This document shows positions 8,056 to 17,335 of a stretch of 64,000 bases of DNA, one piece after another. The notes beneath the pieces were generated by a model that saw nothing but the letters and a program-made list of their open reading frames with translations, had not been told where the DNA came from and did not search any database. How positions within the stretch are numbered: position 1 is the stretch's first letter; each line of letters opens with the position of its first letter. A program made the translations under genes and the position numbers. The DNA is from Tepidamorphus gemmatus (GTDB taxonomy: Bacteria; Pseudomonadota; Alphaproteobacteria; Rhizobiales; Tepidamorphaceae), in contig NZ_SMAK01000008.1 of the NCBI RefSeq assembly GCF_004346195.1, forward strand, positions 62,001-126,000, written 5' to 3'.

Positions 8056-9357
8056 ATGAGATCCTACGATGCGATCGTCATCGGCGCCGGGGTGATCGGC
8101 GCGGCGGTGGGGCTGGAATTGGCCCGCAAGGGGCTGAAGACCCTCAACGTCGACATGGCGCCCACCGCCGGCTACGGCTCGACGGCAGGGTCCTGCGCGA
8201 TCATCCGCACCCACTATTCGACGCTCGAGGGCTCGGCGCTCGCCTATGAGGGCTACTTCTACTGGAAGCACTGGGCCGATTATCTCGGCGTTGTCGACGA
8301 GCGCGGTCTCGCCGAGTTCCGCCAGACCGGCTGCGTCGTGATGAAGACCGAGGCGAACCGCCATCTCGCCCATGTCAAGGCCAACATGGATGCCCTCGGC
8401 ATTCCCTACGAGGATCTCGACACGGCGGCGTTGAAGGCACGGCTGCCCTATTTCGACATCCGCCTCTATCATCCGCCGAAGCGGCCCGAGGACGAGGGCT
8501 TCGGCGAACCGACCGGGGGCGAACTGGCCGGTGCGGTCTACTTTCCCTATGCGGGCTACATCACCGATCCGCAGCTGTCCGCCCACAATCTGCAGCGGGC
8601 GGCCGAGGCGGCTGGCGGCGCATTCCTGTTCAACCGGCGTGTCGTCGGCATCGACAAGGATGTCACCGGCCGGATCGCCGGTGTCACGCTCGACGACGGG
8701 ACCAGGCTGGCAACCCGCGTCCTGGTCAATGTCGCCGGGCCGCATTCCAGCAAGGTCAACGAACTCGCCGGCGCCACCGCCGACATGAAGATCACCACGC
8801 GCGCGCTGAAGCAGGAGGTGGTGCATCTGCCGATGCCGGTCGAAGGCTACGACGAGATCGGCATGGTGACGTCGGACTCCGACATCGCCTGCTACACCCG
8901 GCCGGAGAAGGGCGGCTTCATCCTGATCGGTTCGGAGGACCCGCCCTGCGATCCGCGCGACTGGGTCGATCCCGACGACTGGGACCGCAATTTCACCGAG
9001 CAGTGGCGCGTCCAGGCGCTGCGCGCCGCCCAGCGCATCCCCGGCCTGCCGATCACCAGCCGGATGAAGGGCGTCACCGAACTCTACGACGTCACCGAGG
9101 ACTGGATCCCGATCTACGACAAGTCGGCCGTGCCAGGCTTCTACATGGCCTGCGGATCAAGCGGCAATCAGTTCAAGAATGCCGGCGTCGCCGGCGCGAT
9201 GATGGCGCATCTGATCGAGAAGGTCGAAGCCGGCCACGACCACGACGCCGATCCGGTGATCTTTCCGCTGAAGCATATCGGCCGGACCACGAATGTCGGC
9301 TTCTACTCGCGGCTGAGGACCATCAACCCGGAATCGAGCTTCTCGGTCCTGGGGTGA
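8056..9357 (+). CDS. FAD-dependent DAO-family oxidoreductase (sarcosine/dimethylglycine oxidase-like)
   Basis: 433 aa. The N-terminus is a dinucleotide fold, AIVIGAGVIGAAVGLELARKG, and the protein has the DAO substrate-domain layout ending with ACGSSGNQFKNAGVAGAMMAHLI, which closes over the FAD. Such enzymes oxidise N-methyl or secondary amine carbons to iminium and release formaldehyde or an oxo acid. Start at ATG 8056, preceded by GGGGAGGGTTGGC. It lacks the GcvT domain seen in the partial gene at the window start, so the two are different flavin/folate proteins. Natural place: step-wise N-demethylation after the corrinoid step (inference). Confidence 0.85.
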   Translation: MRSYDAIVIGAGVIGAAVGLELARKGLKTLNVDMAPTAGYGSTAGSCAIIRTHYSTLEGSALAYEGYFYWKHWADYLGVVDERGLAEFRQTGCVVMKTEANRHLAHVKANMDALGIPYEDLDTAALKARLPYFDIRLYHPPKRPEDEGFGEPTGGELAGAVYFPYAGYITDPQLSAHNLQRAAEAAGGAFLFNRRVVGIDKDVTGRIAGVTLDDGTRLATRVLVNVAGPHSSKVNELAGATADMKITTRALKQEVVHLPMPVEGYDEIGMVTSDSDIACYTRPEKGGFILIGSEDPPCDPRDWVDPDDWDRNFTEQWRVQALRAAQRIPGLPITSRMKGVTELYDVTEDWIPIYDKSAVPGFYMACGSSGNQFKNAGVAGAMMAHLIEKVEAGHDHDADPVIFPLKHIGRTTNVGFYSRLRTINPESSFSVLG

Positions 9358-9399
9358 GGGCGTCGGCCGGCACGCCGCCACCGCACGTCGTCACACGAT

Positions 9400-9432
9400 C
9401 GCCCGTCATCCCGGCCGAACAGCCGGGATCGG
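9400..9432. repeat. Palindromic intergenic element between convergent genes
   Basis: ATCCCGGC (9408-9415) and GCCGGGAT (9422-9429) form a perfect 8-base stem with a 6-base loop, in GTCATCCCGG context like the other dispersed repeats. It lies between two convergent genes and could also end transcription in both directions, although there is no T-run. Confidence 0.5.
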
Positions 9433-9443
9433 GCCGTCCGGAC

Positions 9444-10850
9444 TCAGCCCTTGCAGCTGCTCTCGCGCAGCACGGTGGCGAGATGGAGCTGCGCATCTTC
9501 CCGCACGGTGATCTGCACCGTCACCAGGCCCGGCGCGCCGGTGAGCTGCCGCCGCACCTCGGCGAGCGGTCCAGGCGCGATCAGCGGCGCGACCGGCTTG
9601 CCGGCGATGGCGATGTCGAGGGTTCCCGTCCCGTCGGCCCGGATCACCAGCTCGTCGCGGCAGCCGCGCAGCCGCGCCAGGCTGAACCGATAGGTGCGTC
9701 CGGCCTCCAGCGCCGCGAACAGCTTCTCCCCCAGCGGCCCGATCGCCGCCAGCTCCGCATCCGCTGCGATCAGGTAACCCCGCTCGGCAGCTCGGACCAG
9801 TAGCGTCTCGGCGGCGTTGATCGCCTCGCTGCTGCAGGCAAAGCCGAGTTCATCGCCCCGTTCGCACAGCGCCAGGATCACCTGGGCGGTATAGACCCGC
9901 GCGCCGGGCACGGCCGCATGATAGATCGTGTCGAACATCATCTCGGCGGGAATCGCGCCGTTCTGCCGCAGCGGCAGGAACGTGGCGCCGGTCTGATCGA
10001 TGCGGTACGCGAGCGCTGCGATCTGCGCCTCGGTCGGTGCGGCAGTCTCCATGATGCCGGGCAGGGTGAAGACCACCGCGACGTTGCGCTGCCGCATCCG
10101 CGCCACGAAGTCCCGGATCCGCTCGAAGGCCGGCGGCACGAAGGTGAAGCCGTTCGCGCGCTGGCCCGAGACCTCGGCGATCAGCGCGGCGAGGGCCGCG
10201 GGGTCCGGGGTCTGCGCCTCCATGTCGCCATTGGCGTTGATCGGCAGCGTCCAGCCGGGTTCCAGCTCGTAGGTGCCGATCCCCAGGCGCGCGACGGCAA
10301 CCTTCAGGAGCCGGCGGATGTGGATGTTGCGCAGATAGACCAGCTTGTCCTGCAAGGGCAGATCGTCGAAGAAGCCGGCGCCCATCGCCAGCGAGACATT
10401 GGCCCCGTAATAGGTGACGCCCGGCTCGCTGTAGTAGCCGTCCTCGAGCGGCAGGATGACGATGTCGCCCGGCCGTGCGACGGTTTCCGCCTGCCAGAGC
10501 AGGAAGGCGAGACCGTTGCCCGAGTGGGTGGCGAGATTGACGGTGGCGAGCCCGGTCGCCGCCTCGACGTCGGCGGCACGGAAGTCGAAGAAGCCGCTCG
10601 AGCCGGAGAACACCAGGATGCGGCGGCCCTCGCGGGTTTCGGCGAGCGCCATCTTCTCCGTCAGCCGGAGCGCCACCTTGTCATAGGCCATGTCGAGCGT
10701 CAGCCCGTGGCCGAGCGCCACCAGCCCGAGAAAGGCCGGCACCGCCAGCACCACCAGCGTGCCGATCGCCGCCAGGTAGCCGGCGATGTGCCGGGCGATG
10801 CGCGGGCGCGGGGCGCGGCCTTCAGAAGCGGAAATAGATGAACTCGACAT
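9444..10850 (-). CDS. Membrane-anchored SGNH-like protein, partner of the MBOAT acyltransferase
   Basis: 468 aa. One transmembrane helix near residues 22-45, then a large domain outside the membrane. VFSGSSGFFDF (about 80-90) resembles the nucleophile block of SGNH/DltD-like hydrolase folds, and a late FDTIYHAAVPGARVY supplies a D-x3-H pair like the catalytic Asp-His. Proteins of this kind are encoded beside MBOAT O-acyltransferases and complete transfer of an acyl group to an extracellular polymer. Start ATG 10850 lies inside the upstream MBOAT gene (29-base overlap, different frame), so expression is coupled. The acceptor polymer is unknown; no homologue name is certain. Confidence 0.65.
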   Translation of the reverse strand: MSSSSISASEGRAPRPRIARHIAGYLAAIGTLVVLAVPAFLGLVALGHGLTLDMAYDKVALRLTEKMALAETREGRRILVFSGSSGFFDFRAADVEAATGLATVNLATHSGNGLAFLLWQAETVARPGDIVILPLEDGYYSEPGVTYYGANVSLAMGAGFFDDLPLQDKLVYLRNIHIRRLLKVAVARLGIGTYELEPGWTLPINANGDMEAQTPDPAALAALIAEVSGQRANGFTFVPPAFERIRDFVARMRQRNVAVVFTLPGIMETAAPTEAQIAALAYRIDQTGATFLPLRQNGAIPAEMMFDTIYHAAVPGARVYTAQVILALCERGDELGFACSSEAINAAETLLVRAAERGYLIAADAELAAIGPLGEKLFAALEAGRTYRFSLARLRGCRDELVIRADGTGTLDIAIAGKPVAPLIAPGPLAEVRRQLTGAPGLVTVQITVREDAQLHLATVLRESSCKG

Positions 10851-12384
10851 AGGCCTCGTACCGGCTGGCGGTATAGACATAGGCGACGAGCAGCGCGCCG
10901 ATGGCGAGCGCCCAGCCCAGCCGCGGTCGCCACGGTGGCAGGCGCCACGTCGCCGGCAGGTAGTACAGCCGCACCATCGGCTCGTCGGCAAGGCGCAGTC
11001 TCAGCGCCGCGAGCCCGACCGCCGGATTGTACTTGCGGAAGATCTCGGCGGTGTTCGGCGCGAGCACCGCGATCGCCAGCGCGACGCCGATCATTGCCCA
11101 CTCGATGTCGGTGACGCGGGCGTTGTGGAAGCGGCCGGGTACCAGTCCGCCGAGCCCGTACATCGCCGCGGCGACGTTGCGGGCGCCGGCAAGTGTCTCG
11201 GCGCGGAACAGGATCCAGGCGTGCATCACGCAGGCGAGCGTCAGTGCCCAGCCGGCCCAGCGCCACAGGTTCCCGGCGAGGCCCGTTGCAGCGATCCCGC
11301 GCCGCAGCCTGAACTCCCGCCAGGCATGGTTCACGGCCAGCAGGATGCCGTGCAGCCCGCCCCACAGCACGAAGTTCCACGACGCCCCGTGCCACAGCCC
11401 ACCGATCAGCATGGTGGCGAGCATGTTGACGTGGCGGCGCGCCCGTCCCTGCCGATTGCCGCCGAGCGGGATGTAGACATAGTCGCGCAGGAATCGCGAC
11501 AGGGTGATGTGCCAGGTGCGCCAGAAGCCGATGATGCTCGCCTGCTTGTAGGGCGAGAAGAAATTCACCGGCAGCCGGATGCCGAACATCCGGGCAAGTC
11601 CGATCGCCATGTCGGAATAGCCGGAGAAGTCGAAATAGATCTGCATCGTGTAGGCGCTGACCGCGCCCCAGGCGGCAAGCGGCGGCACCACATGGCCGGC
11701 ATCCGCCCGGTCGAAGATGGGCGAGGCGATGGCGGCGCAGCCATCGGCGATGACAATCTTCTTGAAGACACCCACCGCGAAGATCGACAGGCCGACCGCG
11801 ACGTCGAGCCATGCTCGGTCGGTACCGCGCTTCCTCTGCGCCATGCGGCGGTACTGGCCGCCGACCTCGCTCCAATGGACGATCGGCCCGGCGATCAGCT
11901 GCGGGAAGAAGGTGACGAACAGCGCGTAGTCGAGAAACGGCGGCACCTGCCGGTCGCGTCCGCTGCGGATGTCGACCAGCCAGGCGATCTGCTGGAAGGT
12001 GAAGAACGAGATGCCGAGCGGCAGCACGATGCCGAGCGGGTGGTATTCCCATCCGGCGATGGCGGTGAAGGTACCCAGGGCGAAGTCGGCATACTTGAAC
12101 ACCCCGATCAGCCCGAGATCGATGGCGATGCCGAGCATCAGCAACGCGCGCCCGCGCCCCCCGTCCGGCTGGCGGGCGAGGGCCGCGCCGATCGCGTAGT
12201 TCACCGCCACGGAGCCGACCAGCAGCACGAGGAAACGCCAGTCCCACCAGCCGTAGAAGATCAGCGAAGCAATGGTGAGCAGATGCACCGTGAAGCGCGC
12301 GTTCCCCGTCCGCTCGAGGATCAGGAACAGCGCGAATGTCGCCGGCAGGAAGACCAGGACGAACTCGACGGCGTGAAACAGCAT
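10822..12384 (-). CDS. MBOAT-family membrane O-acyltransferase (AlgI-like)
   Basis: 520 aa, many hydrophobic helices. AlgI-type motifs are clear: IYFDFSGYSDMAIGLARMFG (249-268), WRTWHITLSRFLRDYVYIPLGG (288-309) and GGLWHGASWNFVLWG (328-342), with H332 the expected catalytic histidine and H292 the second conserved one. It would move an acyl group across the membrane to a partner that modifies a cell-surface polysaccharide. The overlapping downstream SGNH-like gene is that partner by position. No alginate or other polymer genes are in the window, so the target is unknown. Confidence 0.88.
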   Translation of the reverse strand: MLFHAVEFVLVFLPATFALFLILERTGNARFTVHLLTIASLIFYGWWDWRFLVLLVGSVAVNYAIGAALARQPDGGRGRALLMLGIAIDLGLIGVFKYADFALGTFTAIAGWEYHPLGIVLPLGISFFTFQQIAWLVDIRSGRDRQVPPFLDYALFVTFFPQLIAGPIVHWSEVGGQYRRMAQRKRGTDRAWLDVAVGLSIFAVGVFKKIVIADGCAAIASPIFDRADAGHVVPPLAAWGAVSAYTMQIYFDFSGYSDMAIGLARMFGIRLPVNFFSPYKQASIIGFWRTWHITLSRFLRDYVYIPLGGNRQGRARRHVNMLATMLIGGLWHGASWNFVLWGGLHGILLAVNHAWREFRLRRGIAATGLAGNLWRWAGWALTLACVMHAWILFRAETLAGARNVAAAMYGLGGLVPGRFHNARVTDIEWAMIGVALAIAVLAPNTAEIFRKYNPAVGLAALRLRLADEPMVRLYYLPATWRLPPWRPRLGWALAIGALLVAYVYTASRYEAYVEFIYFRF

Positions 12385-12426
12385 GGGGCGTCTGGTCGGG
12401 CGGGCGGCTTCGGCGGGTCGCGCAGT

Positions 12427-13662
12427 CTAGCCGCTGGGGTTTGCGGCGGATAGGTCCGCCGGGTCGGGATGGCGCGCCGCGAGCAGGTAGCAGACGGCCG
12501 CGGCAATGGCTGCCAGCGTGATGACGGTCGCCATCGGCATGGCGCTGTCGCCCTGGATGATCCCGACGATCACCGTGACCAGCGCTCCGAAGCCGATCTG
12601 CACGAAGCCGCTCAGTCCGGCGGCGGCGCCGGCAAGATCGGTGCGGATGCTGACGGCACTGGTCACGGCGCTGGCGATCACCAGCCCATTCGAGAACGAT
12701 ATGACCATGATCGTTGCGAACAGCCAGAACGGATGATCGAGCCCGAGCGCGACGGCTGCCATCATGGCGAACCCCCCGGCGACGCCGACAAGTACGCCGA
12801 TCCGGATCATCCGGCGGGTGCCGACCCGGACCGCATAGCGGCCGGTCACGAAGTTGCCGATCATGTAGCCGCCGGCGATCGACATGGCCCACAGCCCGAA
12901 CTCGCCGGGACTGCGCCCCATCAGCTCTATGACGATGTAGGGTGCCCCGCCGAGGAAGGCGTAGAAGGTCGCGGCGGTGAAGGCGAGGATGCCGGTATAG
13001 AGCAGGAAGACTGGTATTCGGGCAAGGAAGCCGAAGGCGCGGAGGAGCGGCCCGAGACCGGCGGCGATGCCGCGCTCGCGGTTGGTCTCCGGCATCTGCG
13101 CCCATGTCGCGGCCAGCGTCAACGCGGCGAACACCGCGAGGGCGGCCTGGCCTGCCCGCCAGCCGAGCGTCTCCTCGAACAGGCCGCCGATCGCCGGGCC
13201 GAGGAGCGGCGCCAGCACCATTGACATGGTCACGTAGCCGAGCAGGCTCGCCGCCTGGTCACGGCCGAACAGGTCGCGCAGGATGGCTCGGCCGAGAACG
13301 ATGCCGACGCTGCCGCCGGCGCCCTGGATGATGCGCCCGGCAAGCAGCACCGGCAGGTTCCAGGCCAGCGCGCAGATCAGGCTGCCGGCAAGGAAGATCA
13401 GGAGACCGGCGATCATCACCGGGCGGCGCCCGTAACCGTCCGACAGCGAACCATAGGCAAGCTGCGCGGCGGCGAGCGAGACGAGATAGAGGGTGAGCAC
13501 CAGCTGCACATAGCCATATCCCGCCCCGAACTCGCCGACCATACCCGGCAGCGAGGGTAGCACGATGTTCATCGCCAGCGGCCCGAGGCCGCTGGCGACC
13601 ACCAGGATCGCGAGCAGCCGTCCGACCCTGAGGTCCGGCCCCTGTGCTGCCGCCTCGCTCAC
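12427..13662 (-). CDS. MFS transporter, Bcr/CflA drug-resistance type
   Basis: 411 aa with about 12 membrane helices. DGYGRRPVMIAGLLIFLAGS between helices 2 and 3 is the MFS motif A, and GRIIQGAGGSVGIVLGRAILRDLF is typical of Bcr/CflA exporters. Start GTG 13662 overlaps the stop of the upstream DMT gene by four bases (GTGA), so the two transporters are translationally coupled; the longer frame upstream is inside that gene and not real. Probable proton-driven exporter; the exported compound is unknown. Confidence 0.85.
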   Translation of the reverse strand: MSEAAAQGPDLRVGRLLAILVVASGLGPLAMNIVLPSLPGMVGEFGAGYGYVQLVLTLYLVSLAAAQLAYGSLSDGYGRRPVMIAGLLIFLAGSLICALAWNLPVLLAGRIIQGAGGSVGIVLGRAILRDLFGRDQAASLLGYVTMSMVLAPLLGPAIGGLFEETLGWRAGQAALAVFAALTLAATWAQMPETNRERGIAAGLGPLLRAFGFLARIPVFLLYTGILAFTAATFYAFLGGAPYIVIELMGRSPGEFGLWAMSIAGGYMIGNFVTGRYAVRVGTRRMIRIGVLVGVAGGFAMMAAVALGLDHPFWLFATIMVISFSNGLVIASAVTSAVSIRTDLAGAAAGLSGFVQIGFGALVTVIVGIIQGDSAMPMATVITLAAIAAAVCYLLAARHPDPADLSAANPSG

Positions 13663-14591
13663 GGCCTTCCGTCCGCGTCCGGCTGGCGGCGGGCGGCCCG
13701 GTGAACCTGCCGCTCGCGGTAGAACACGTAGAGGCCACTGCCGACGATCAGCACGATGCCGACTGTTGCGAGCAGGTCGGGCAGGTTGCCCCAGATCAGG
13801 TAGCCATAGGCGATCGCGATCAGCAGGATCGAATAGCGGAACGGGGTGACGACCGACACCTCGCCGTGCCGCATCGCCTCGATGATGAAGAAGAACGCGC
13901 CGCTGAGGAAGACGGCCGCGGCGGCGAGATAGATCCACGCCTCGAGGCTGACCGGCTGCCAAGGCTCCATAAGCATCAGCGCGCCGCCCACCGTGGTGAC
14001 GGCGGCCATCGCGACCATGGAGACGAACAGCGACGGCATCTCCGCCGGCAGGTAGCGGCTGCAGAAATCGCGCAGCACCGCGAAGCCGAGGCTGATGATG
14101 GCCAGCACGGCGTAGATGTCGAATCCGTCCGTGCCGGGCTGCACCACCAGCAGCATGCCCAGGAAGCCGACGACCACCGCCACCCAGCGCCGCCAGCGCA
14201 CGATCTCGCCGAGGAACAGGGCCGAGACGAGCGTCATGACGATCGGCATGGCCTGCAGGATTGCGGTGGCGTTGGCAATCGGCATGTGAAACAGCGCGGT
14301 GAGATAGAACAGCGTGCTACCGATCTCGCCGATGGTACGCAGGCCGAGCATCCTGCCGCCGGAACGCGGGATCCGGTCGAGCGCGCCCGTCGCGTAGGCG
14401 GCGGCGACGACAAGCACCAGCGCCATTGATCCGCGCAGGAAGATGATCTGCATGGTCGGAAGCTGCTCGCTGGCGAGCTTGACCAGCATGTCGTTGGTGA
14501 TGAACAGCAGCATCGCCGCCAGCATCGACAGGATGCCGCGCAGGTTCTCCTGCGCGGTCGTGCCGGCCGCGGGCCCGGACAGCGTACTCAC
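13659..14591 (-). CDS. DMT-superfamily transporter (EamA domains)
   Basis: 310 aa, ten predicted hydrophobic helices in two EamA repeats (first about residues 20-150, second about 160-295). FLRGSMALVLV and ALFLGEIVRWRRWVAVVVG near the end of the first repeat are characteristic. Members of this family export amino acids, nucleobases or other metabolites. It is first gene of a two-gene leftward unit with the MFS exporter. The C-terminal tail is basic. Substrate unknown. Confidence 0.85.
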   Translation of the reverse strand: MSTLSGPAAGTTAQENLRGILSMLAAMLLFITNDMLVKLASEQLPTMQIIFLRGSMALVLVVAAAYATGALDRIPRSGGRMLGLRTIGEIGSTLFYLTALFHMPIANATAILQAMPIVMTLVSALFLGEIVRWRRWVAVVVGFLGMLLVVQPGTDGFDIYAVLAIISLGFAVLRDFCSRYLPAEMPSLFVSMVAMAAVTTVGGALMLMEPWQPVSLEAWIYLAAAAVFLSGAFFFIIEAMRHGEVSVVTPFRYSILLIAIAYGYLIWGNLPDLLATVGIVLIVGSGLYVFYRERQVHRAARRQPDADGRP

Positions 14592-14790
14592 GAGTCTGAT
14601 CCGACGGTCGATTGCCGCCGATGCGCGGAACCTGGCACGGGCGCTTCCGGAGCGGGGGCGTTGTTCGGGACTGGCCGCAGGGGCCTTACCCCTCGACCAC
14701 GGCTGTTATCACGAAGCGCGATGGCCGACCACCGGCGCGGATGCGTGGCGCCCATGCGCGCCCTGCTGGGCTGGCGCAACCGGTCGCGAC

Positions 14791-15849
14791 CTATCCGCCG
14801 GTGACGCTCATGTGGCGGCCGACACCGGGACGGCGGGTGCGGCGGTCGATGACGAAGTCATGGCCCTTCGGCTTGCGGCCGATCGCCTCGTCGATCGCCT
14901 GATGCAGCAGCTCATCGCCCTCCGAGGCACGAACCGGTGTACGCAGATCGGCGGCGTCCTCCTGGCCGAGGCACATGAACAGCGTCCCGGTACAGGTCAG
15001 CCGCACGCGGTTGCAGGATTCGCAGAAATTGTGCGTCAGCGGCGTGATGAAGCCGAGCCGGCCGCCGGTCTCGGCGACCTGCACGTAGCGGGCCGGGCCT
15101 CCGGTCCGGTAGTCGATGTCCTCGAGCGTCCAGCGCGCCGCAAGCCGCGCCCGCACCAGGCTCAGCGGCAGATACTGGTCGGTCCGGTCGGCCTCGATCT
15201 CGCCCATCGGCATGGTCTCGATCAGCGTCAGATCCATGCCGCGGCCGTGCGACCAGACGAGCAGGTCATCGATCTCGTCCTCGTTGACGCCCTTCAGCGC
15301 CACCGCATTGATCTTGACCTTGAGGCCGGCCGCCTGCGCCGCATCGATGCCGGCCATGACCTTGCCGAGGTCGCCCCACCGGGTGATCGCGCGGAACTTC
15401 ACCGGATCGAGCGTATCGAGCGAGACGTTGATGCGCCGGACTCCGCAGGCGGCCAGTTCGTCGGCGAAGCGGGCGAGCTGCGAGCCGTTGGTGGTCAGTG
15501 TCAGCTCCTGAAGTCCGCCGCCGTCGAGATGCCGTGACAGGGTGCGGATCAGCGCCATGATGTTGCGTCTGACCAGCGGCTCGCCGCCGGTCAGACGCAG
15601 CTTGCGCACCCCGCGCGCAATGAAGGCCGAGGCGATGCGGTCGATCTCCTCGAACGACAGGAGTTCCTGCTTCGGCAGGAACGTCATGTGCTCGGCCATG
15701 CAGTAGTTGCAGCGGAAGTCGCACCGGTCGGTGACCGAGATGCGCAGATAGGTGACGGCGCGCGCGAACGGGTCGATCAGCGGCGGGCGATGCGAGGTAC
15801 CTGTTGCAGGCGCGGTCGAACTTGCCGTCACCAGATCTTGCCGTGTCAT
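14791..15849 (-). CDS. moaA: GTP 3',8-cyclase MoaA (molybdenum cofactor biosynthesis)
   Basis: 352 aa radical SAM enzyme making the first molybdopterin intermediate from GTP together with MoaC. The N-terminal cluster motif [11 protein letters not shown] gives C-x3-C-x2-C, then [10 protein letters not shown]; the C-terminal second cluster is [18 protein letters not shown] (C-x2-C-x13-C); the tail ends in GRHMSVTGG with the conserved double glycine. Start ATG 15849 has AAGGGG about nine bases upstream; the upstream extension of the open frame overlaps the divergent DUF971 gene and is not real. No other moa genes are in the window. Confidence 0.97.
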   Translation of the reverse strand: MTRQDLVTASSTAPATGTSHRPPLIDPFARAVTYLRISVTDRCDFRCNYCMAEHMTFLPKQELLSFEEIDRIASAFIARGVRKLRLTGGEPLVRRNIMALIRTLSRHLDGGGLQELTLTTNGSQLARFADELAACGVRRINVSLDTLDPVKFRAITRWGDLGKVMAGIDAAQAAGLKVKINAVALKGVNEDEIDDLLVWSHGRGMDLTLIETMPMGEIEADRTDQYLPLSLVRARLAARWTLEDIDYRTGGPARYVQVAETGGRLGFITPLTHNFCESCNRVRLTCTGTLFMCLGQEDAADLRTPVRASEGDELLHQAIDEAIGRKPKGHDFVIDRRTRRPGVGRHMSVTGG

Positions 15850-16040
15850 GCAGGCGAACCCCTTCAACTGCGCGACTGCCGGGAGCCTTTGCGAAGTGGA
15901 TAGCACAATCGGGTGCCGGACGCACCGGCGGTGTTGCGCTGCGGACTTGCCTGCCCGGGCATCGCGACTAGATTGCCGGTCGGGCGGCGGCGGGGCGCGT
16001 CCCGGACCGCCGGCCGGCATCCGACCGGGCGAAACCGACA

Positions 16041-16406
16041 GTGACCGAAACCCCACAGCGTCCATGGCCGACCGAACTGCGCCTTTCGCGGCAGGGAACA
16101 GACCTGACGGTCGCCTTCGACGACGGGTCGCGCCATGTGTTCTTAGCGGAATTCCTGCGCGTCCTCAGCCCCAGCGCGGAAGTCAGGGGGCATGGCCCCG
16201 GTCAGCGCCAGACAGTCTCCGGCAAGCGTCACGTCAGGATCCTCGAGATCATCCCGATCGGCAATTACGCGGTCCGTCTGGTGTTCGACGACCTGCATTC
16301 GACTGGCATCTACAGCTGGGACTATCTGCACTGGCTCGGTCGCGAGCACGACTCGCTCTGGGCGGACTACCTGGCCGAGCTCGCTCGCAAGGGACTCTCC
16401 CGCTGA
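16041..16406 (+). CDS. DUF971 protein (gamma-butyrobetaine hydroxylase N-terminal-like domain)
   Basis: 121 aa. The whole protein is a DUF971 domain: [38 protein letters not shown] and the closing [15 protein letters not shown]. This small beta-rich domain occurs alone in proteobacteria and fused to gamma-butyrobetaine hydroxylases; its own function is unsettled, with a suggested link to iron-sulfur proteins because of fusions with ApbC/Mrp. Start GTG 16041, with only a weak ribosome site. Divergent from moaA, with a 191-base promoter region between. Confidence 0.85.
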   Translation: MTETPQRPWPTELRLSRQGTDLTVAFDDGSRHVFLAEFLRVLSPSAEVRGHGPGQRQTVSGKRHVRILEIIPIGNYAVRLVFDDLHSTGIYSWDYLHWLGREHDSLWADYLAELARKGLSR

Positions 16407-16440
16407 TCGATGCGGCGCCTGCCATTGCCGCAAATGCAAA

Positions 16441-16465
16441 GGGCCGGAGCATGGCGCTCCGGCCC
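16441..16465 (-). terminator. Hairpin terminator of the L,D-transpeptidase gene
   Basis: Perfect 10-base stem GGGCCGGAGC / GCTCCGGCCC with a 5-base loop. Read on the minus strand it is followed by TTTGCATTTGC, a weak T-rich tail, so it most likely ends the leftward transcript; it may also stop the convergent DUF971 transcript. Confidence 0.75.
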
Positions 16466-16495
16466 ATCGACACCCACGTTGCCTCGGGGCCCGAT

Positions 16496-17068
16496 CTATT
16501 GCAGCACGACGATCTTGGTGCCGACATTCACCCGGTTGTACAGGTCGATGACATCCTCGTTCAGCATCCGGATGCAGCCCGACGACAGGTCGCGGCCGAT
16601 ACTCCAGTTGGTGTTGGTGCCGTGAATCCGGTACAGCGTCGAGCCGATATACAGCGCGCGCGCGCCCATCGGATTCTGCGGCCCACCCGGCATGAATTCC
16701 GGCAGATCCGGCTGGCGCTTGCGCATTTCCGCCGGCGGACGCCAATCCGGCCATTCCGCCTTGCGGCTGACCGTGAAATTGCCCGAGAACTGGAAGCCTT
16801 CGCGCCCGACGCCGATCCCGTAGCGCAGCGCCTTGCCATCCTCCATCACCAGATACAGGCGCCGTTCGGGCGTGTTGACGACAATGGTTCCCGGTGGATA
16901 CGGACCGTTGTAATCGACGACCTTGCGCGGAATCGGCGTGTAGGCCCACACGCCGCCGCTCTGCAGCGGGCGCCCGGTAAGCGGATCGATTTCCGCACGA
17001 CTTTCCGCCAACGTGCCGAACAGGACTGCAACCGCCAGACCGGTCAGTGCAATCAATCGCCGGTTCAT
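16496..17068 (-). CDS. L,D-transpeptidase (YkuD/ErfK family), exported
   Basis: 190 aa. Signal peptide MNRRLIALTGLAVAVLFGTL with cleavage near ESRA-E (about 25). The YkuD domain starts at GTIVVNTPERRLYLVMEDGKALRYGIGVG, and the catalytic block is IHGTNTNWSIGRDLSSGCIRM with H149 and nucleophile C165. Such periplasmic enzymes make 3-3 cross-links in peptidoglycan or attach outer-membrane proteins to it; which of these applies is not visible. Single gene, divergent from the trehalose operon, with a hairpin terminator behind it. Confidence 0.93.
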   Translation of the reverse strand: MNRRLIALTGLAVAVLFGTLAESRAEIDPLTGRPLQSGGVWAYTPIPRKVVDYNGPYPPGTIVVNTPERRLYLVMEDGKALRYGIGVGREGFQFSGNFTVSRKAEWPDWRPPAEMRKRQPDLPEFMPGGPQNPMGARALYIGSTLYRIHGTNTNWSIGRDLSSGCIRMLNEDVIDLYNRVNVGTKIVVLQ

Positions 17069-17219
17069 TCCAGTGTCCTTCGAAAAACCGCCAATCCTCC
17101 TGGCCGATCGGGGAATCGCCGCAGCCAGGCCAACGAAAACCCTTGTCGGTTAGGCCCTTGCAAAAATCAAGCGAACCCGAGTCTCGGTCACGGCTGTTTG
17201 ATGCGGGAATGCTTCACCT

Positions 17220-17235
17220 GTTGCGTCGGCGCAAC
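17220..17235. promoter_or_regulatory. Inverted repeat in the promoter region of the trehalose operon
   Basis: GTTGCG-TCGG-CGCAAC, a perfect 6-base inverted repeat about 30 bases before the leader ORF and 97 bases before otsB. A possible operator or RNA hairpin for a stress-regulated operon; no regulator is assigned. Confidence 0.4.
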
Positions 17236-17263
17236 GACACCTGACGGTACGGAGGAGGGGGCG

Positions 17264-17335
17264 ATGGCGCTGGCTGTTGCGACAGGGGCACAGGCGTCCG
17301 CCCCAGGGGGCAATCCGGCGGAGCACGCGGCATGA
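17264..17335 (+). CDS. Possible 23-aa leader peptide coupled to otsB
   Basis: Short frame beginning ATG-GCG-CTG, preceded at the right distance by GGAGGAGGGG (17251-17260), the strongest ribosome site in this region. It ends in TGA inside ATGA, so its stop overlaps the otsB start by four bases, the same linkage used twice more within this operon. The peptide is Ala-rich and contains no obvious regulatory codon run. It could be a translated leader that feeds ribosomes to otsB. Composition alone does not prove it is translated. Confidence 0.45.
   Translation: MALAVATGAQASAPGGNPAEHAA

Noticed and set aside
10786-12453. Long plus-strand open frame opposite the MBOAT gene
   Set aside because: Exact antisense of a clearly conserved membrane protein; product is Arg/Asp-rich without motifs. 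High GC3 keeps the opposite strand free of stops. The same applies to frames opposite 30069-32123, 43000-45000 and 61500-63200.
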